DNA of 12,361 nt from CAZJBP01 sp964544115 (GTDB lineage: Bacteria; Verrucomicrobiota; Kiritimatiellia; UBA8416; JADHWI01): positions 1 through 12,361 of the forward strand of contig CAZJBP010000113.1 in NCBI GenBank assembly GCA_964544115.1, given 5' to 3'. Shown piece by piece: positions 1 to 6,752 of the stretch (positions are counted from its first letter, which is position 1; the number at the start of each line of letters is the position of its first letter). Below the pieces are notes generated by a model. It was not told the DNA's origin, searched no databases, and was given only the letters and a program-made list of their open reading frames with translations. The translations under genes and the position numbers were made by a program.

Positions 1-3
1 CGG

Positions 4-41
4 TCGCCACCGCCCCGGCCCTGGGGCCGGGGCGGTAAAGG
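4..41 (+). repeat. GC-rich hairpin repeat, left copy
   Basis: The arm ACCGCCCCGGCCC (9-21) is the exact reverse complement of GGGCCGGGGCGGT (24-36), so about 12 pairs can form around a tiny loop. The flanks TCGCC on the left and AAAGG on the right recur around a second copy at 12293-12320 in the opposite orientation, which makes this a dispersed repeat and not a chance palindrome. No T-run follows the stem on either strand, so a classical intrinsic terminator is not supported. It could be the 3' end structure of a gene lying outside the window. Confidence 0.75.
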
Positions 42-203
42 AAGCGCCGGCGCGCATGCCTGAGGCTGCCCATCCCGCGCCCCTTGGCGGATGGCCGCCG
101 GACCGGAGGGGCCGCCCCAGAGGGCCAAGTCAGTGAAACCAGGATACGCCCCCGCCAGCACCGCGCGGGCCAGGGCGAACGCATCCTATCTTCTTCTACC
201 GTT

Positions 204-300
204 TCGGGGTCGGTATCGAGTTTGGCGTGCCGCAGATTTTCGGGTAACGGCACCGCGGGATGTCATCGATTCCGATTACCGATTCCGACGCCGACCCCGA
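204..300. repeat. Inverted array of CGATTC-like units
   Basis: TCGGGGTCGG (204-213) is the exact reverse complement of CCGACCCCGA (291-300); the pairing extends to 15 bp (204-218 with 286-300) with two mismatches. Inside the right arm, CGATTCCGA occurs twice (267-275 and 280-288) in a run of degenerate CGATTC/CGACCC units. The left arm carries the same kind of unit in reverse. The layout of short degenerate units arranged as two opposed arrays is like that after parB, but the unit sequence is different. Confidence 0.6.
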
Positions 301-387
301 GAAGGGATCCGAATCGAAGCGGGGAAACGCTTTAGATGCGCTTGCCCTGCCGCGCGTGCCCCGCGCGGGCGGCACCGCGCGGGCAGC

Positions 388-417
388 TTGACACCTTGTG
401 CGCGGGACAGGCATATT
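388..417 (+). promoter_or_regulatory. Sigma-70-type promoter for argC-parB
   Basis: A perfect -35 hexamer TTGACA (388-393) is followed after 18 bp by CATATT (412-417), which matches four of six positions of TATAAT. The start of transcription would fall near 424, giving a leader of about 80 nt before the argC ATG. I saw no better candidate between 1 and 504. It is judged from sequence alone. Confidence 0.5.
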
Positions 418-475
418 CCGAACCAGTTCCTCGGAGAGGGCGGCGGCCCCGCGAGGGGCGGTGTTCGGCACAAGA

Positions 476-493
476 CAGAGCCTGCTCTGGAGA
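476..493 (+). promoter_or_regulatory. argC ribosome binding site next to a dyad
   Basis: GGAGA (489-493) lies 11 nt before the ATG at 505 and supports that start. The dyad CAGAGC/GCTCTG (476-481 and 484-489) ends on the first G of the Shine-Dalgarno, so folding could partly mask it. The dyad is short with a two-base centre, so a regulatory role is speculative. Confidence 0.4.
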
Positions 494-504
494 AAGCGAC
501 TACT

Positions 505-1563
505 ATGGTCAAGGCGAAGATCATCGGTGCATGCGGTTACGGCGGGGTCGGCATCACGGAGCTGTTGATTCGCCACCCCCAGGCGGAGCCCGCGGTTCTG
601 GTGGACATCGAGAACATGGGGCAGCCCATCAGCAAGCTCTACCCCCACCTGACCGGCTTTTGCGACATGACCGTCGTCGGCCCGGACGACGCGGCGGCGA
701 AGCAGAAGGTCGACGTGGTCTTTATGGCGACCCCCGACGGCGTGGGCATGAAGCTGGCCCAGGCGGAGCTGGCGGCCGGCGCGAAGGTCGTCGACTACAG
801 CGGCGACTTCCGCTTCAACACGGCCGAGAGCTACGCGGAATACGCGCGCCGCATCGGCCGCGACACGCAGCACGCCGCGCCGGACCTGCTCCCGGAGAGC
901 GTCTACGGCCTGGCTGAGATCCACCGTCGCAAGATCGGCGCCAAGACCCGCGTCATCGGCAACCCCGGCTGCTTCGCGGTCAGTTGCATCCTGGGCATGG
1001 GCCCGGCGGTGGCCCGCAAGGCCGTCGAGCTGGACAGCGTGATCTGCGACTGCAAGACCGGCGTCTCCGGCGCGGGCAAGAAGCCGAGCCCGACCTTTCA
1101 CTACCCGTCGCGCTACGACATGATGAACGCGTACAAGCTGGCCGGCCACCAGCACGTCTGCGAGATCGAGCGCGAACTCGGCCTGCTGGCCGGGGCCGAG
1201 GTGCCGGTCACGTTCACGGCCCACGTGGTGCCGGTGTGCCGCGGCATCATGTCCACGCTCTACGCCACCCTGGCCAAGCCGATGAGTGAGGCGGAGGCCC
1301 TGGCCCTGTACCGCGACTTCTACGCCGGCAACCGGTTCGTGCGCGTGTTCGACAGCGCGGCGCCGCTGGGGTCGATGCACGTGCGGGCCACGAACTACTG
1401 CAACCTGGTCGTCAGCGTCGACGCGCGCACGCGCCGGCTGCGCATCGTGTCGTACATCGACAACCTGGTCAAGGGCCAGGCGGGTTCGGCGCTCCAGAAC
1501 ATGAACCTGCTGTTCGGCCTGCCCGAGCACGCCGGCCTGGACACGGCCGGTGTGTTTCCATGA
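505..1563 (+). CDS. argC: N-acetyl-gamma-glutamyl-phosphate reductase
   Basis: ArgC is the cytoplasmic NADPH-dependent enzyme that reduces N-acetylglutamyl-5-phosphate to the semialdehyde in arginine biosynthesis. The 352-residue product has the family's usual length. Seen in it are an N-terminal Rossmann motif (GACGYGGVG, residues 8-16), the catalytic cysteine in NPGC (Cys156), the SGAGKKPS segment, a GHQH histidine motif at 214-217 and the HVVPVCRGI segment. Two spots diverge from the commonest form: NPGC is followed by FAVS in place of YPT, and the residues after GHQH are VCEI, not TPEI. The start at 505 is chosen because MVKAKIIGACGYGG matches the family N-terminus and has a Shine-Dalgarno; the open frame upstream does not look like protein. 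parB follows after 40 bp, probably on the same transcript. No other arg gene is in the window. Confidence 0.93.
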   Translation: MVKAKIIGACGYGGVGITELLIRHPQAEPAVLVDIENMGQPISKLYPHLTGFCDMTVVGPDDAAAKQKVDVVFMATPDGVGMKLAQAELAAGAKVVDYSGDFRFNTAESYAEYARRIGRDTQHAAPDLLPESVYGLAEIHRRKIGAKTRVIGNPGCFAVSCILGMGPAVARKAVELDSVICDCKTGVSGAGKKPSPTFHYPSRYDMMNAYKLAGHQHVCEIERELGLLAGAEVPVTFTAHVVPVCRGIMSTLYATLAKPMSEAEALALYRDFYAGNRFVRVFDSAAPLGSMHVRATNYCNLVVSVDARTRRLRIVSYIDNLVKGQAGSALQNMNLLFGLPEHAGLDTAGVFP

Positions 1564-1603
1564 TGGGGCGGTCCGCGCAGCGGCCAGACGGGGGCTCAAG
1601 GCG

Positions 1604-2503
1604 ATGAAACGAGGCGGACTAGGACGCGGGCTCGGGGCCCTGATTCAGGATCAGGTCCCCATGACAACCCCGCCGCCGCCCCCGGCGGACGCGGAAAATC
1701 GCATCTCCCTGCTGCCCACGGGCAGTATCGAGGTCAACCGGTTCCAGCCGCGGCACACGTTTCACGATGCGTCGATCGACGAACTGGCCGCTTCGGTCAA
1801 GGAACACGGCATCCTCCAGCCCCTGCTGGTACGCAGGACGGCGGACGGGTACGAGCTGATTGCCGGCGAGCGGCGCCTGCGCGCCGCCCGGTTGGCTGGA
1901 TTGGCGGAAGTGCCGGTGCTGATCACCGACGCCGTCGATGCGGCGGCCCTGGAACTGGCCCTGGTCGAGAACATCCAGCGGGAAGACCTCAACCCGATGG
2001 AGGAGGCGGAGGCTTTCCGCTCGCTGGCCGAGACGTTCGGCATGACGCAAGACCAGATCGCGCAGCGCGTGGGTAAGGCGCGCGCGACGGTGACCAATGC
2101 CCTGCGCCTGCTCGCCCTGCCGGAGGAAGTCCGGCTGCTGGTGACGGAGGACAAACTGTCCGCCGGCCACGCCAAGGTGCTGTCGGGCCTGGAGCTTTCC
2201 GACGATCAGGTTTTCTTTGCCCGGATCGCGGTGAACGAAAGCCTGTCTGTCCGCGCCCTGGAGAAGCGGATCGAGAAGACCCGCCGCGCGCCGCGCAAGC
2301 CGCGCGCGGTCCGGCATGATATTCCGCCGGACCACCTGGCCTGGCTGATGGAGCGCCTCCACGCCCTGTTCGGCACGAGCGTGCGCCTCCTCCCCTCCCG
2401 CACCTATGCCAACGGCAAGAAGGCCAAGGGTTCGCTGGAAATCGACTTCTACTCCAACGAGGAACTGGACCGAATTCTGCAGGTCCTGGGCGTCGAAGAG
2501 TAG
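1604..2503 (+). CDS. parB: Chromosome partitioning protein ParB (Spo0J family)
   Basis: ParB is a CTP-dependent DNA clamp that loads at parS sites and works with ParA to segregate the replication-origin region. The 299-residue product shows the family architecture: the N-terminal ParA-contact peptide KRGGLGRGLGALI (residues 2-14), a proline-rich linker, the ParB/sulfiredoxin-like CTP-binding domain (about 34-130) with GERR (88-91) and ENIQR (122-126), a helix-turn-helix (about 144-170) and a C-terminal dimerisation domain. A GTG at 1550 in frame would add 18 residues overlapping argC; the ATG at 1604 is preferred because it places the GLGRGL peptide at the N-terminus, although its Shine-Dalgarno is weak. 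ParA is normally encoded next to ParB but is absent here; it may be elsewhere or lost from this locus. I found no full parS palindrome in the window. Confidence 0.95.
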   Translation: MKRGGLGRGLGALIQDQVPMTTPPPPPADAENRISLLPTGSIEVNRFQPRHTFHDASIDELAASVKEHGILQPLLVRRTADGYELIAGERRLRAARLAGLAEVPVLITDAVDAAALELALVENIQREDLNPMEEAEAFRSLAETFGMTQDQIAQRVGKARATVTNALRLLALPEEVRLLVTEDKLSAGHAKVLSGLELSDDQVFFARIAVNESLSVRALEKRIEKTRRAPRKPRAVRHDIPPDHLAWLMERLHALFGTSVRLLPSRTYANGKKAKGSLEIDFYSNEELDRILQVLGVEE

Positions 2504-2507
2504 TGTG

Positions 2508-2591
2508 GATCAGTGACCAGTGATCAGTGGCCAGTGATCAGTGACCAGTTATCAGTGATCTGTGATCTGTGGCCACTGATCAGCGACCGAT
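2508..2591 (+). repeat. Degenerate heptamer tandem array (GATCAGT)
   Basis: Twelve consecutive 7-bp units begin five bases after the parB stop: variants of GATCAGT such as GACCAGT, GGCCAGT, TATCAGT and GATCTGT. The G at unit position 1 and T at position 7 are almost invariant. TGATCAGTGGCCA (2521-2533) is the exact reverse complement of TGGCCACTGATCA (2570-2582), a 13-bp inverted repeat within the array. The 7-bp period is not a codon multiple and the sequence lies outside genes. It resembles in type the heptanucleotide STRR repeats known from filamentous cyanobacteria, but the unit is different. Confidence 0.85.
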
Positions 2592-2638
2592 GGTCATGCG
2601 AGCAATTCAGGGATGGAACCCGTTCGTTGTCACCGACA

Positions 2639-2668
2639 ACTGATTACTGATGACCGATCACCGATCAC
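2639..2668 (-). repeat. Second heptamer array, inverted, entering the gap
   Basis: ACTGATT, ACTGATG, ACCGATC and ACCGATC follow each other from 2639, then the sequence is lost in N's. ACTGATC is the reverse complement of GATCAGT, so this array opposes the one at 2508-2591, and the two could fold into a long imperfect hairpin around 2592-2638. The true length of this array is unknown because it runs into the gap. Confidence 0.75.
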
Positions 2669-2768
2669 NNNNNNNNNNNNNNNNNNNNNNNNNNNNNNNN
2701 NNNNNNNNNNNNNNNNNNNNNNNNNNNNNNNNNNNNNNNNNNNNNNNNNNNNNNNNNNNNNNNNNNNN
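2669..2768. other. Assembly gap of 100 N's
   Basis: Exactly 100 N's, the conventional placeholder for a scaffold gap of unknown length. It starts inside a heptamer array and ends inside a coding frame. It hides the 3' part of the repeat, the promoter and start of the next gene, and possibly more. Confidence 0.97.
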
Positions 2769-3656
2769 TTGGCGGCGTTCAGCGGGCAGCGCGCGCTGGA
2801 TGAGGCCGCCGCCCTCGTTGCGCTTGGTCCGCGCGATCCGGGGACCGACGGCGCGGCGGCCGCGGCCCGGCATCTGGCCGGCCGCCTCGCGCAGTGCGGC
2901 GTCGCCTACGCCGTCGACGTCTTCACCAACGCGACGCCTGCGGGCGACGTCGTCTTCCGCAACGTCCTCGGCCTCGTCGGCGCCGGCGAGCAACGCGGCG
3001 AGGTGGCACCGGAACAACTCCTGGCCGCCGTCGCCGCCGCATCCCGCGTCACGATCCTCGTCTCTCACTACGACACCAAGGCCGGCATCTCGCCGGCCTT
3101 CGTCGGCGCCAACGACGGCGGATCCAGCTCGGGACTGCTGCTGGAACTGGCGCAGGCGCTGGGCCGGACGGCCGACGCCGGTCGCGGGCAACACCCGGTT
3201 CTGCTGGCGTTCGTCGATGGCGAAGAGTGCCGCGTTGCCTACGGACCCAACGACGGGCTCCACGGGAGTCGCCGACTGGCGGGATCGTTGCGGGGGCGAC
3301 TCCATGCGCGCCAGGTCGCCGGCGTGGTCGTGCTGGACATGGTGGGCGACCGCGACCTGCACATCGCCATCCCGGCCAACGGCACGCCCGCGCTGGCATC
3401 GGCGGTGTTCGCATCCGCCACCGCTGCCGGCACCCGCGCACGGTTCTCCCTGTCCCCCTCGGCGATCCTCGACGACCACGTGCCGTTCCTCGAGGCGGGG
3501 TTCCCGGCGGTCGACCTGATCGACTTCTCGTACGGGTCCGCGCCAAAGCGCAACGACTACTGGCACACCGACGCCGACACTCTGGACAAGCTCTCGGCCG
3601 ACAGCCTCGACGCCGTGGGCCGGACCGTGCTGTGGCTGGTCGAGCGGCTGCGGTAA
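2769..3656 (+). CDS. M28 zinc hydrolase, glutaminyl-cyclase-like (5' partial)
   Basis: The visible 295 residues (numbered from 2769) carry the metal-site pattern of peptidase family M28: SHYDTK with His100 and Asp102, GANDGG with Asp116, FVDGEE with Glu152 and Glu153, LDMVGD with Asp190 and YWHTD with His266. The insert after DGEE, ending in DGLHGSRRLA, and the ILDDHVPFL segment are characteristic of the glutaminyl-peptide cyclotransferase branch, which converts N-terminal Gln to pyroglutamate, rather than of ordinary aminopeptidases. I therefore favour a QC-like enzyme, with a plain aminopeptidase as the alternative. Such proteins are usually exported; the expected signal peptide lies in the N gap, so neither start nor localisation can be read. 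The frame is open from the gap edge, which suggests that only an N-terminal segment is missing. It converges with the minus-strand cluster, 49 bp between stops. Confidence 0.85.
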   Translation: MAAFSGQRALDEAAALVALGPRDPGTDGAAAAARHLAGRLAQCGVAYAVDVFTNATPAGDVVFRNVLGLVGAGEQRGEVAPEQLLAAVAAASRVTILVSHYDTKAGISPAFVGANDGGSSSGLLLELAQALGRTADAGRGQHPVLLAFVDGEECRVAYGPNDGLHGSRRLAGSLRGRLHARQVAGVVVLDMVGDRDLHIAIPANGTPALASAVFASATAAGTRARFSLSPSAILDDHVPFLEAGFPAVDLIDFSYGSAPKRNDYWHTDADTLDKLSADSLDAVGRTVLWLVERLR

Positions 3657-3705
3657 CGGGATTGAAGAGGCAGCACCCTCCCTGCCGCGTCAGGGCCGGC
3701 CTCGG

Positions 3706-4968
3706 TCACTTCGAGGGCAGCGCGGCCATCTCGGCTTCCAGCGCGGCCGCGCGAGCGGCAGCCTCAACCGCCGCCTGGGTGCCCGGATAGGCCGCGGCAA
3801 CCTTCTGGTACTGGCCTATGAAGCTCCGAAGTTTGCCTTTGGCCATCAGCGCCGAGGGATTCTTGCCGCCCGGCGTGTCGCGATAGCGACGCACCGCTTC
3901 GTCGGCCGCGGCAAGATCCCTGACGGCGGCAATGTCGGCGGCCAGGGCCTCATCCTTCTCCATCTGTGCAATCTTGGCCGCCATCTCCGCGGCCAGCGGC
4001 CGGACCTCCGCATCGGTCGCCAGCCCATTCTTCCGCGTAAGCCCCAGGCAGTCCACCATGCGCTGATAGGCGGCCAACGGCGTCTCGCCATCGACCGGAT
4101 CGGCTTTCTCAAGGAAGACCTCCCTGGCGAAGACGCGGTTGTTGCTGCGAGCCGGGTATTCGCTCGTGATCCAGTCCAACGCGCGGGTCATCTCCTCCTG
4201 GGGAGACCAATCGTGCCCACCGGAGAACTTTCCGACCGCGATGCCGGTATAGGAAGGACTCTCCGCCAACAGCCGGCGAACCTCGCTCCGGTTGTCATCC
4301 GCGTCGCCGATGAGCACGTAGACGAGCATGTTCCTGTCGTCCTGCAATGCATCGGTAATGTAGTAGCCCTTCCGGGGACCGCTGGAATGGTACGCATACC
4401 CCGCTGCCTGCAGGACCATGCCGCAGATGCCCGGCCTGTGCCCGGACACGAAACTGGCCACGCGCGCGCCGCCTGACATCCCTGTGGTCACCTTGCGGCA
4501 GGACGAGATCCGAAAACGCTTCACGACGTCATCATGCGCGGCGAGGAAGTTAGCCAGGCAGATGTTGAAGTCCTGAGAGTTGCTGGACTCCACCAGCATG
4601 ACCACGAACCAGCGGTGCTCCTTGGCGTAGGCCGCGACGTTGTCCATTCCCGCGTTGCCGCCGGGGCTGGCGATGAACAGGCAGGGGTACCGTCGCTTGC
4701 CCGAGGCGTAGTAACCCTTGGGGATGTAGACGCGATAATGGTACACGCCCTTCGGAACCGGCTTCTCTTCGTCGATCGTTGCCTTCTCGTCTTTCGCGTA
4801 CTCGCACTCCACGCTCGCGATCTCGTTCTCGGGGAACACCTGATCCATCGGCGGAGTTGCCGCGAACACGGAGGTCGCCGCCAGGGCGAGGATTGAGCGG
4901 ATCAGCACGCGCGCGCTTGTCGGTGCCGGCACGCACCGATTGAAACGGGTCTGAAGATCCGGCTTCAT
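3706..4968 (-). CDS. Secreted alpha/beta hydrolase with C-terminal helical tail
   Basis: The 420-residue product begins with a probable Sec signal peptide: a basic region around Arg20-Arg24, a hydrophobic core and a cleavage site near SVFA-ATPP (36/37). The mature part has an alpha/beta hydrolase pattern of the PHB-depolymerase/esterase type: a SPGG oxyanion-like turn (101-104), the nucleophile elbow GMSGG with Ser165, an acid in GDADDN (Asp222 or Asp225) and His252 in SGGHDW. The substrate cannot be told. Residues from about 310 are Ala/Glu/Lys-rich helices with one TPR-like stretch (QYQKVAAAYPGT). The ATG at 4968 is chosen over an in-frame GTG at 4980 because the Shine-Dalgarno (4982-4977) overlaps that GTG. 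It lies 34 bp downstream of the methyltransferase-glycosyltransferase gene and is probably cotranscribed, which suggests action on an extracytoplasmic polymer or ester substituent; this is inference. Confidence 0.82.
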   Translation of the reverse strand: MKPDLQTRFNRCVPAPTSARVLIRSILALAATSVFAATPPMDQVFPENEIASVECEYAKDEKATIDEEKPVPKGVYHYRVYIPKGYYASGKRRYPCLFIASPGGNAGMDNVAAYAKEHRWFVVMLVESSNSQDFNICLANFLAAHDDVVKRFRISSCRKVTTGMSGGARVASFVSGHRPGICGMVLQAAGYAYHSSGPRKGYYITDALQDDRNMLVYVLIGDADDNRSEVRRLLAESPSYTGIAVGKFSGGHDWSPQEEMTRALDWITSEYPARSNNRVFAREVFLEKADPVDGETPLAAYQRMVDCLGLTRKNGLATDAEVRPLAAEMAAKIAQMEKDEALAADIAAVRDLAAADEAVRRYRDTPGGKNPSALMAKGKLRSFIGQYQKVAAAYPGTQAAVEAAARAAALEAEMAALPSK

Positions 4969-4976
4969 GCGACCTG

Positions 4977-4982
4977 CCACCT
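4977..4982 (-). promoter_or_regulatory. Ribosome binding site deciding the hydrolase start
   Basis: Read on the minus strand this is AGGTGG, 8 nt before the ATG at 4968. The alternative GTG codon at 4980-4978 lies inside it and so is unlikely to be used. Confidence 0.55.
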
Positions 4983-5002
4983 ATACACCCACCACCTACC
5001 CC

Positions 5003-6733
5003 CTATCGCCCCGCGCGGCGCGGGCTCAGCCACCCGGACCAGAAGCCGATGGGCCAGGCCAGCAGCAGCACGCCGAGGGCCACGACGGCCCACGCGCCGG
5101 CGGCCGGTGAACCGCGCAGCGTGCCGGCCGCCAGCAGAACCGCAACGGCGACGGCGGCCGCGACGGCGGCGGCCAGCCACACGCCCTCGTGGACAAGCCC
5201 GCCCAGCAGCGCCGCCAGGGCCGCCGCGGGCAGGCCAATGCCGGCCGCCCAGTGACCGCGCTTGATGTACGAGCCGTCTCGCCGCCCCAACTGGACGCGG
5301 CCGACGGCAAACCGGTACATCTGCCGCCAGAACCCGGCGGGCGTGGAACGCTTGTAGTGCTGCACGGACACGTCCGGAGCCATGACCAGCCGGAAGCCGC
5401 ACCCGCGCAGGAAGCCGTTCATCTCGACGTCCTCGTTGGTCCCCAGCCGCGTGTTGGTGGGCATCACGCGCAGCAGGGCTTCGCGGCGGTAGAACGCATT
5501 GCAGCCGGGCAGATCGTCCGTGTCCCGCACGCCGGACGTCGCGCTGCGGTGGACCGTGGCTCCCAGCTGCCCCGCCAGATCGAACACGAGGCCAGCCGCT
5601 TTGCCGAAGGCGTTCTGGTCGGCCGGCACCGGGGTCGGGCCGCCCACCCCGGCCGCGCCGGTCTCGCGGAGGCGGCGCACCGCGTTGCGCACCCACTGCG
5701 GGTCGAACAGCACATCGGCGTCGGTGAACGCCACAACCTGCCCGCTCGCCGCGGCAAAGGCCGCGTTGCGGCCGCCGGCGACATTGCCCCGCGGGTTGTC
5801 GACCACGCGGAAGCCGGCCGCCAGCGCCATCCGCCGCGTGGCGTCGGTCGAGCCGCCGTCGGCGAAGATCACCTCCAGCTTCTCGCGCGGGTAATCCAGG
5901 GCCTGCAGCCCGCGGGTGCAGGCGCGCATGTGGCGCTCCTCGTTGCGCACGGGGATCGCCACGGACACGGACGGCGTCTCCTCCAGCGGCTTGAGCGGCT
6001 CCGGGGCGGCGGACGGCCGCTCGGCCAGGATCACGAGCTGGTCCCCGCGCCGGTAGCAGTTGAAGAGGAACGCCAGCCAGATCAGGTGGGACATCAGCTT
6101 GCGGCCCGGGCCGAACGAGCCCGTGGTCAGGTCGCGCGTGCGGTCGGCCATCGTGTTCAGAAGATCGCGATACAGCGGCGAGAAGAACGGCCAGCCCCAG
6201 CGGTAGGACCGGATGACCTTCAGGCCGTTGCTCTCGATCATGCGCTCGAGCTGGTCGGGGTCGTAGTTGCGCTGGTGCCCGATGTCCTTCTCGTGCGACC
6301 GCATCCGGCCGCCGAGGGTGGTGATCAGCAGGTAGCGGCCGGCCATCTGGGCCAGCACCCGGACGGCGTTCTCATCGTCCGGAACGTGCTCAATGACCTC
6401 GCTGCACACCACCAGGTCGAAGCGCTCCGGCAGCGGCCCGTCGTTCAGGTCGAGGAAGCGGAAGTCCACGCCGGGGTTCTTGCGACGCGCCATCTCCAGC
6501 GCCGCCGACGAGATGTCCGTGCCGACGATCCGCAGGTCGTCGCGGTCGCCGAACAGCTCGCGGATCATCGTGCCTTCCCCGCAGCTCACGTCCAGCACGG
6601 ACTTGTAGGACAGGCCGAGGAGCATGCGCCGGATCAGGCGGCGCGTGTGCCGGCCGACCGGACCGTAGATGCGCTGGTCCTCCGTGCGGCTCCAGAAGTC
6701 CTCGTAATACGCTTTCGAGTCGGTCTCGGGCAT
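5003..6733 (-). CDS. SAM methyltransferase-GT2 glycosyltransferase fusion, membrane anchored
   Basis: The single 576-residue product joins two enzymes. Residues about 1-240 are a class I SAM-dependent methyltransferase: motif I DVSCGEG (48-54), the acidic GTDIS (71-75) and CSEVIEHVPD (110-119). Residues about 255-480 are a GT-A family 2 glycosyltransferase: VAIPVRNEE (258-266), ADGGSTD (291-297), the metal-binding DAD (338-340), NED (433-435) and a HYKR...QMYRFAVGR segment (459-479) typical of membrane polysaccharide synthases such as the ExoA type. About three hydrophobic helices (roughly 495-570) end the protein. Expected role: transfer of sugar to a membrane-bound acceptor coupled with methylation of the same glycan or lipid. 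The ATG at 6733 has AGGA upstream at good spacing. It follows the other GT2 gene by 19 bp. The frame is uninterrupted, so a real fusion is favoured over a frameshift artefact. Confidence 0.9.
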   Translation of the reverse strand: MPETDSKAYYEDFWSRTEDQRIYGPVGRHTRRLIRRMLLGLSYKSVLDVSCGEGTMIRELFGDRDDLRIVGTDISSAALEMARRKNPGVDFRFLDLNDGPLPERFDLVVCSEVIEHVPDDENAVRVLAQMAGRYLLITTLGGRMRSHEKDIGHQRNYDPDQLERMIESNGLKVIRSYRWGWPFFSPLYRDLLNTMADRTRDLTTGSFGPGRKLMSHLIWLAFLFNCYRRGDQLVILAERPSAAPEPLKPLEETPSVSVAIPVRNEERHMRACTRGLQALDYPREKLEVIFADGGSTDATRRMALAAGFRVVDNPRGNVAGGRNAAFAAASGQVVAFTDADVLFDPQWVRNAVRRLRETGAAGVGGPTPVPADQNAFGKAAGLVFDLAGQLGATVHRSATSGVRDTDDLPGCNAFYRREALLRVMPTNTRLGTNEDVEMNGFLRGCGFRLVMAPDVSVQHYKRSTPAGFWRQMYRFAVGRVQLGRRDGSYIKRGHWAAGIGLPAAALAALLGGLVHEGVWLAAAVAAAVAVAVLLAAGTLRGSPAAGAWAVVALGVLLLAWPIGFWSGWLSPRRAGR

Positions 6734-6752
6734 GGCGGGCGGTCCTGTGGGG

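Larger units (their letters stand above)
1..504. other. Noncoding region upstream of argC
   Basis: I see no convincing gene here. The argC frame stays open back to position 91, but that extension reads through repeats, is rich in Arg and Pro and does not resemble the ArgC N-terminus, which begins properly at 505. The stretch holds the hairpin repeat at 4-41, a small dyad GGCGG/CCGCC near 85-98, the CGATTC-type inverted array at 204-300, the promoter at 388-417 and a short leader with two small dyads (GCCCC/GGGGC near 447-460 and CAGAGC/GCTCTG at 476-489). Confidence 0.6.

Noticed and set aside
104..165. Possible cobalamin riboswitch: CCAGGATACG resembles part of a B12 box
   Set aside because: The rest of the conserved core was not found upstream, the distance to argC is long and there is no B12-related gene nearby.
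91..504. N-terminal extension of argC from an upstream ATG
   Set aside because: The 138 extra codons cover repeat sequence and the promoter, and ArgC proteins begin at the Rossmann motif, which fits the ATG at 505.
196..1599. Long minus-strand open frame opposite argC
   Set aside because: It is the complement of the well-supported argC frame in GC-rich DNA, with a low-complexity Arg/Val/Ala/His-rich product and no recognisable motif.
1759..1766. GTTTCACG, half of a parS-like site, inside parB
   Set aside because: Only one half of the TGTTTCACGTGAAACA palindrome is present and the other half does not match, so it is probably chance within codons.
3669..3686. GGCAG/CTGCC hairpin between the convergent M28 and hydrolase genes
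   Set aside because: The stem is only 5 bp with an 8-base loop, and the following minus-strand bases TCTTCAATCC are only weakly T-rich; too poor to call a terminator.
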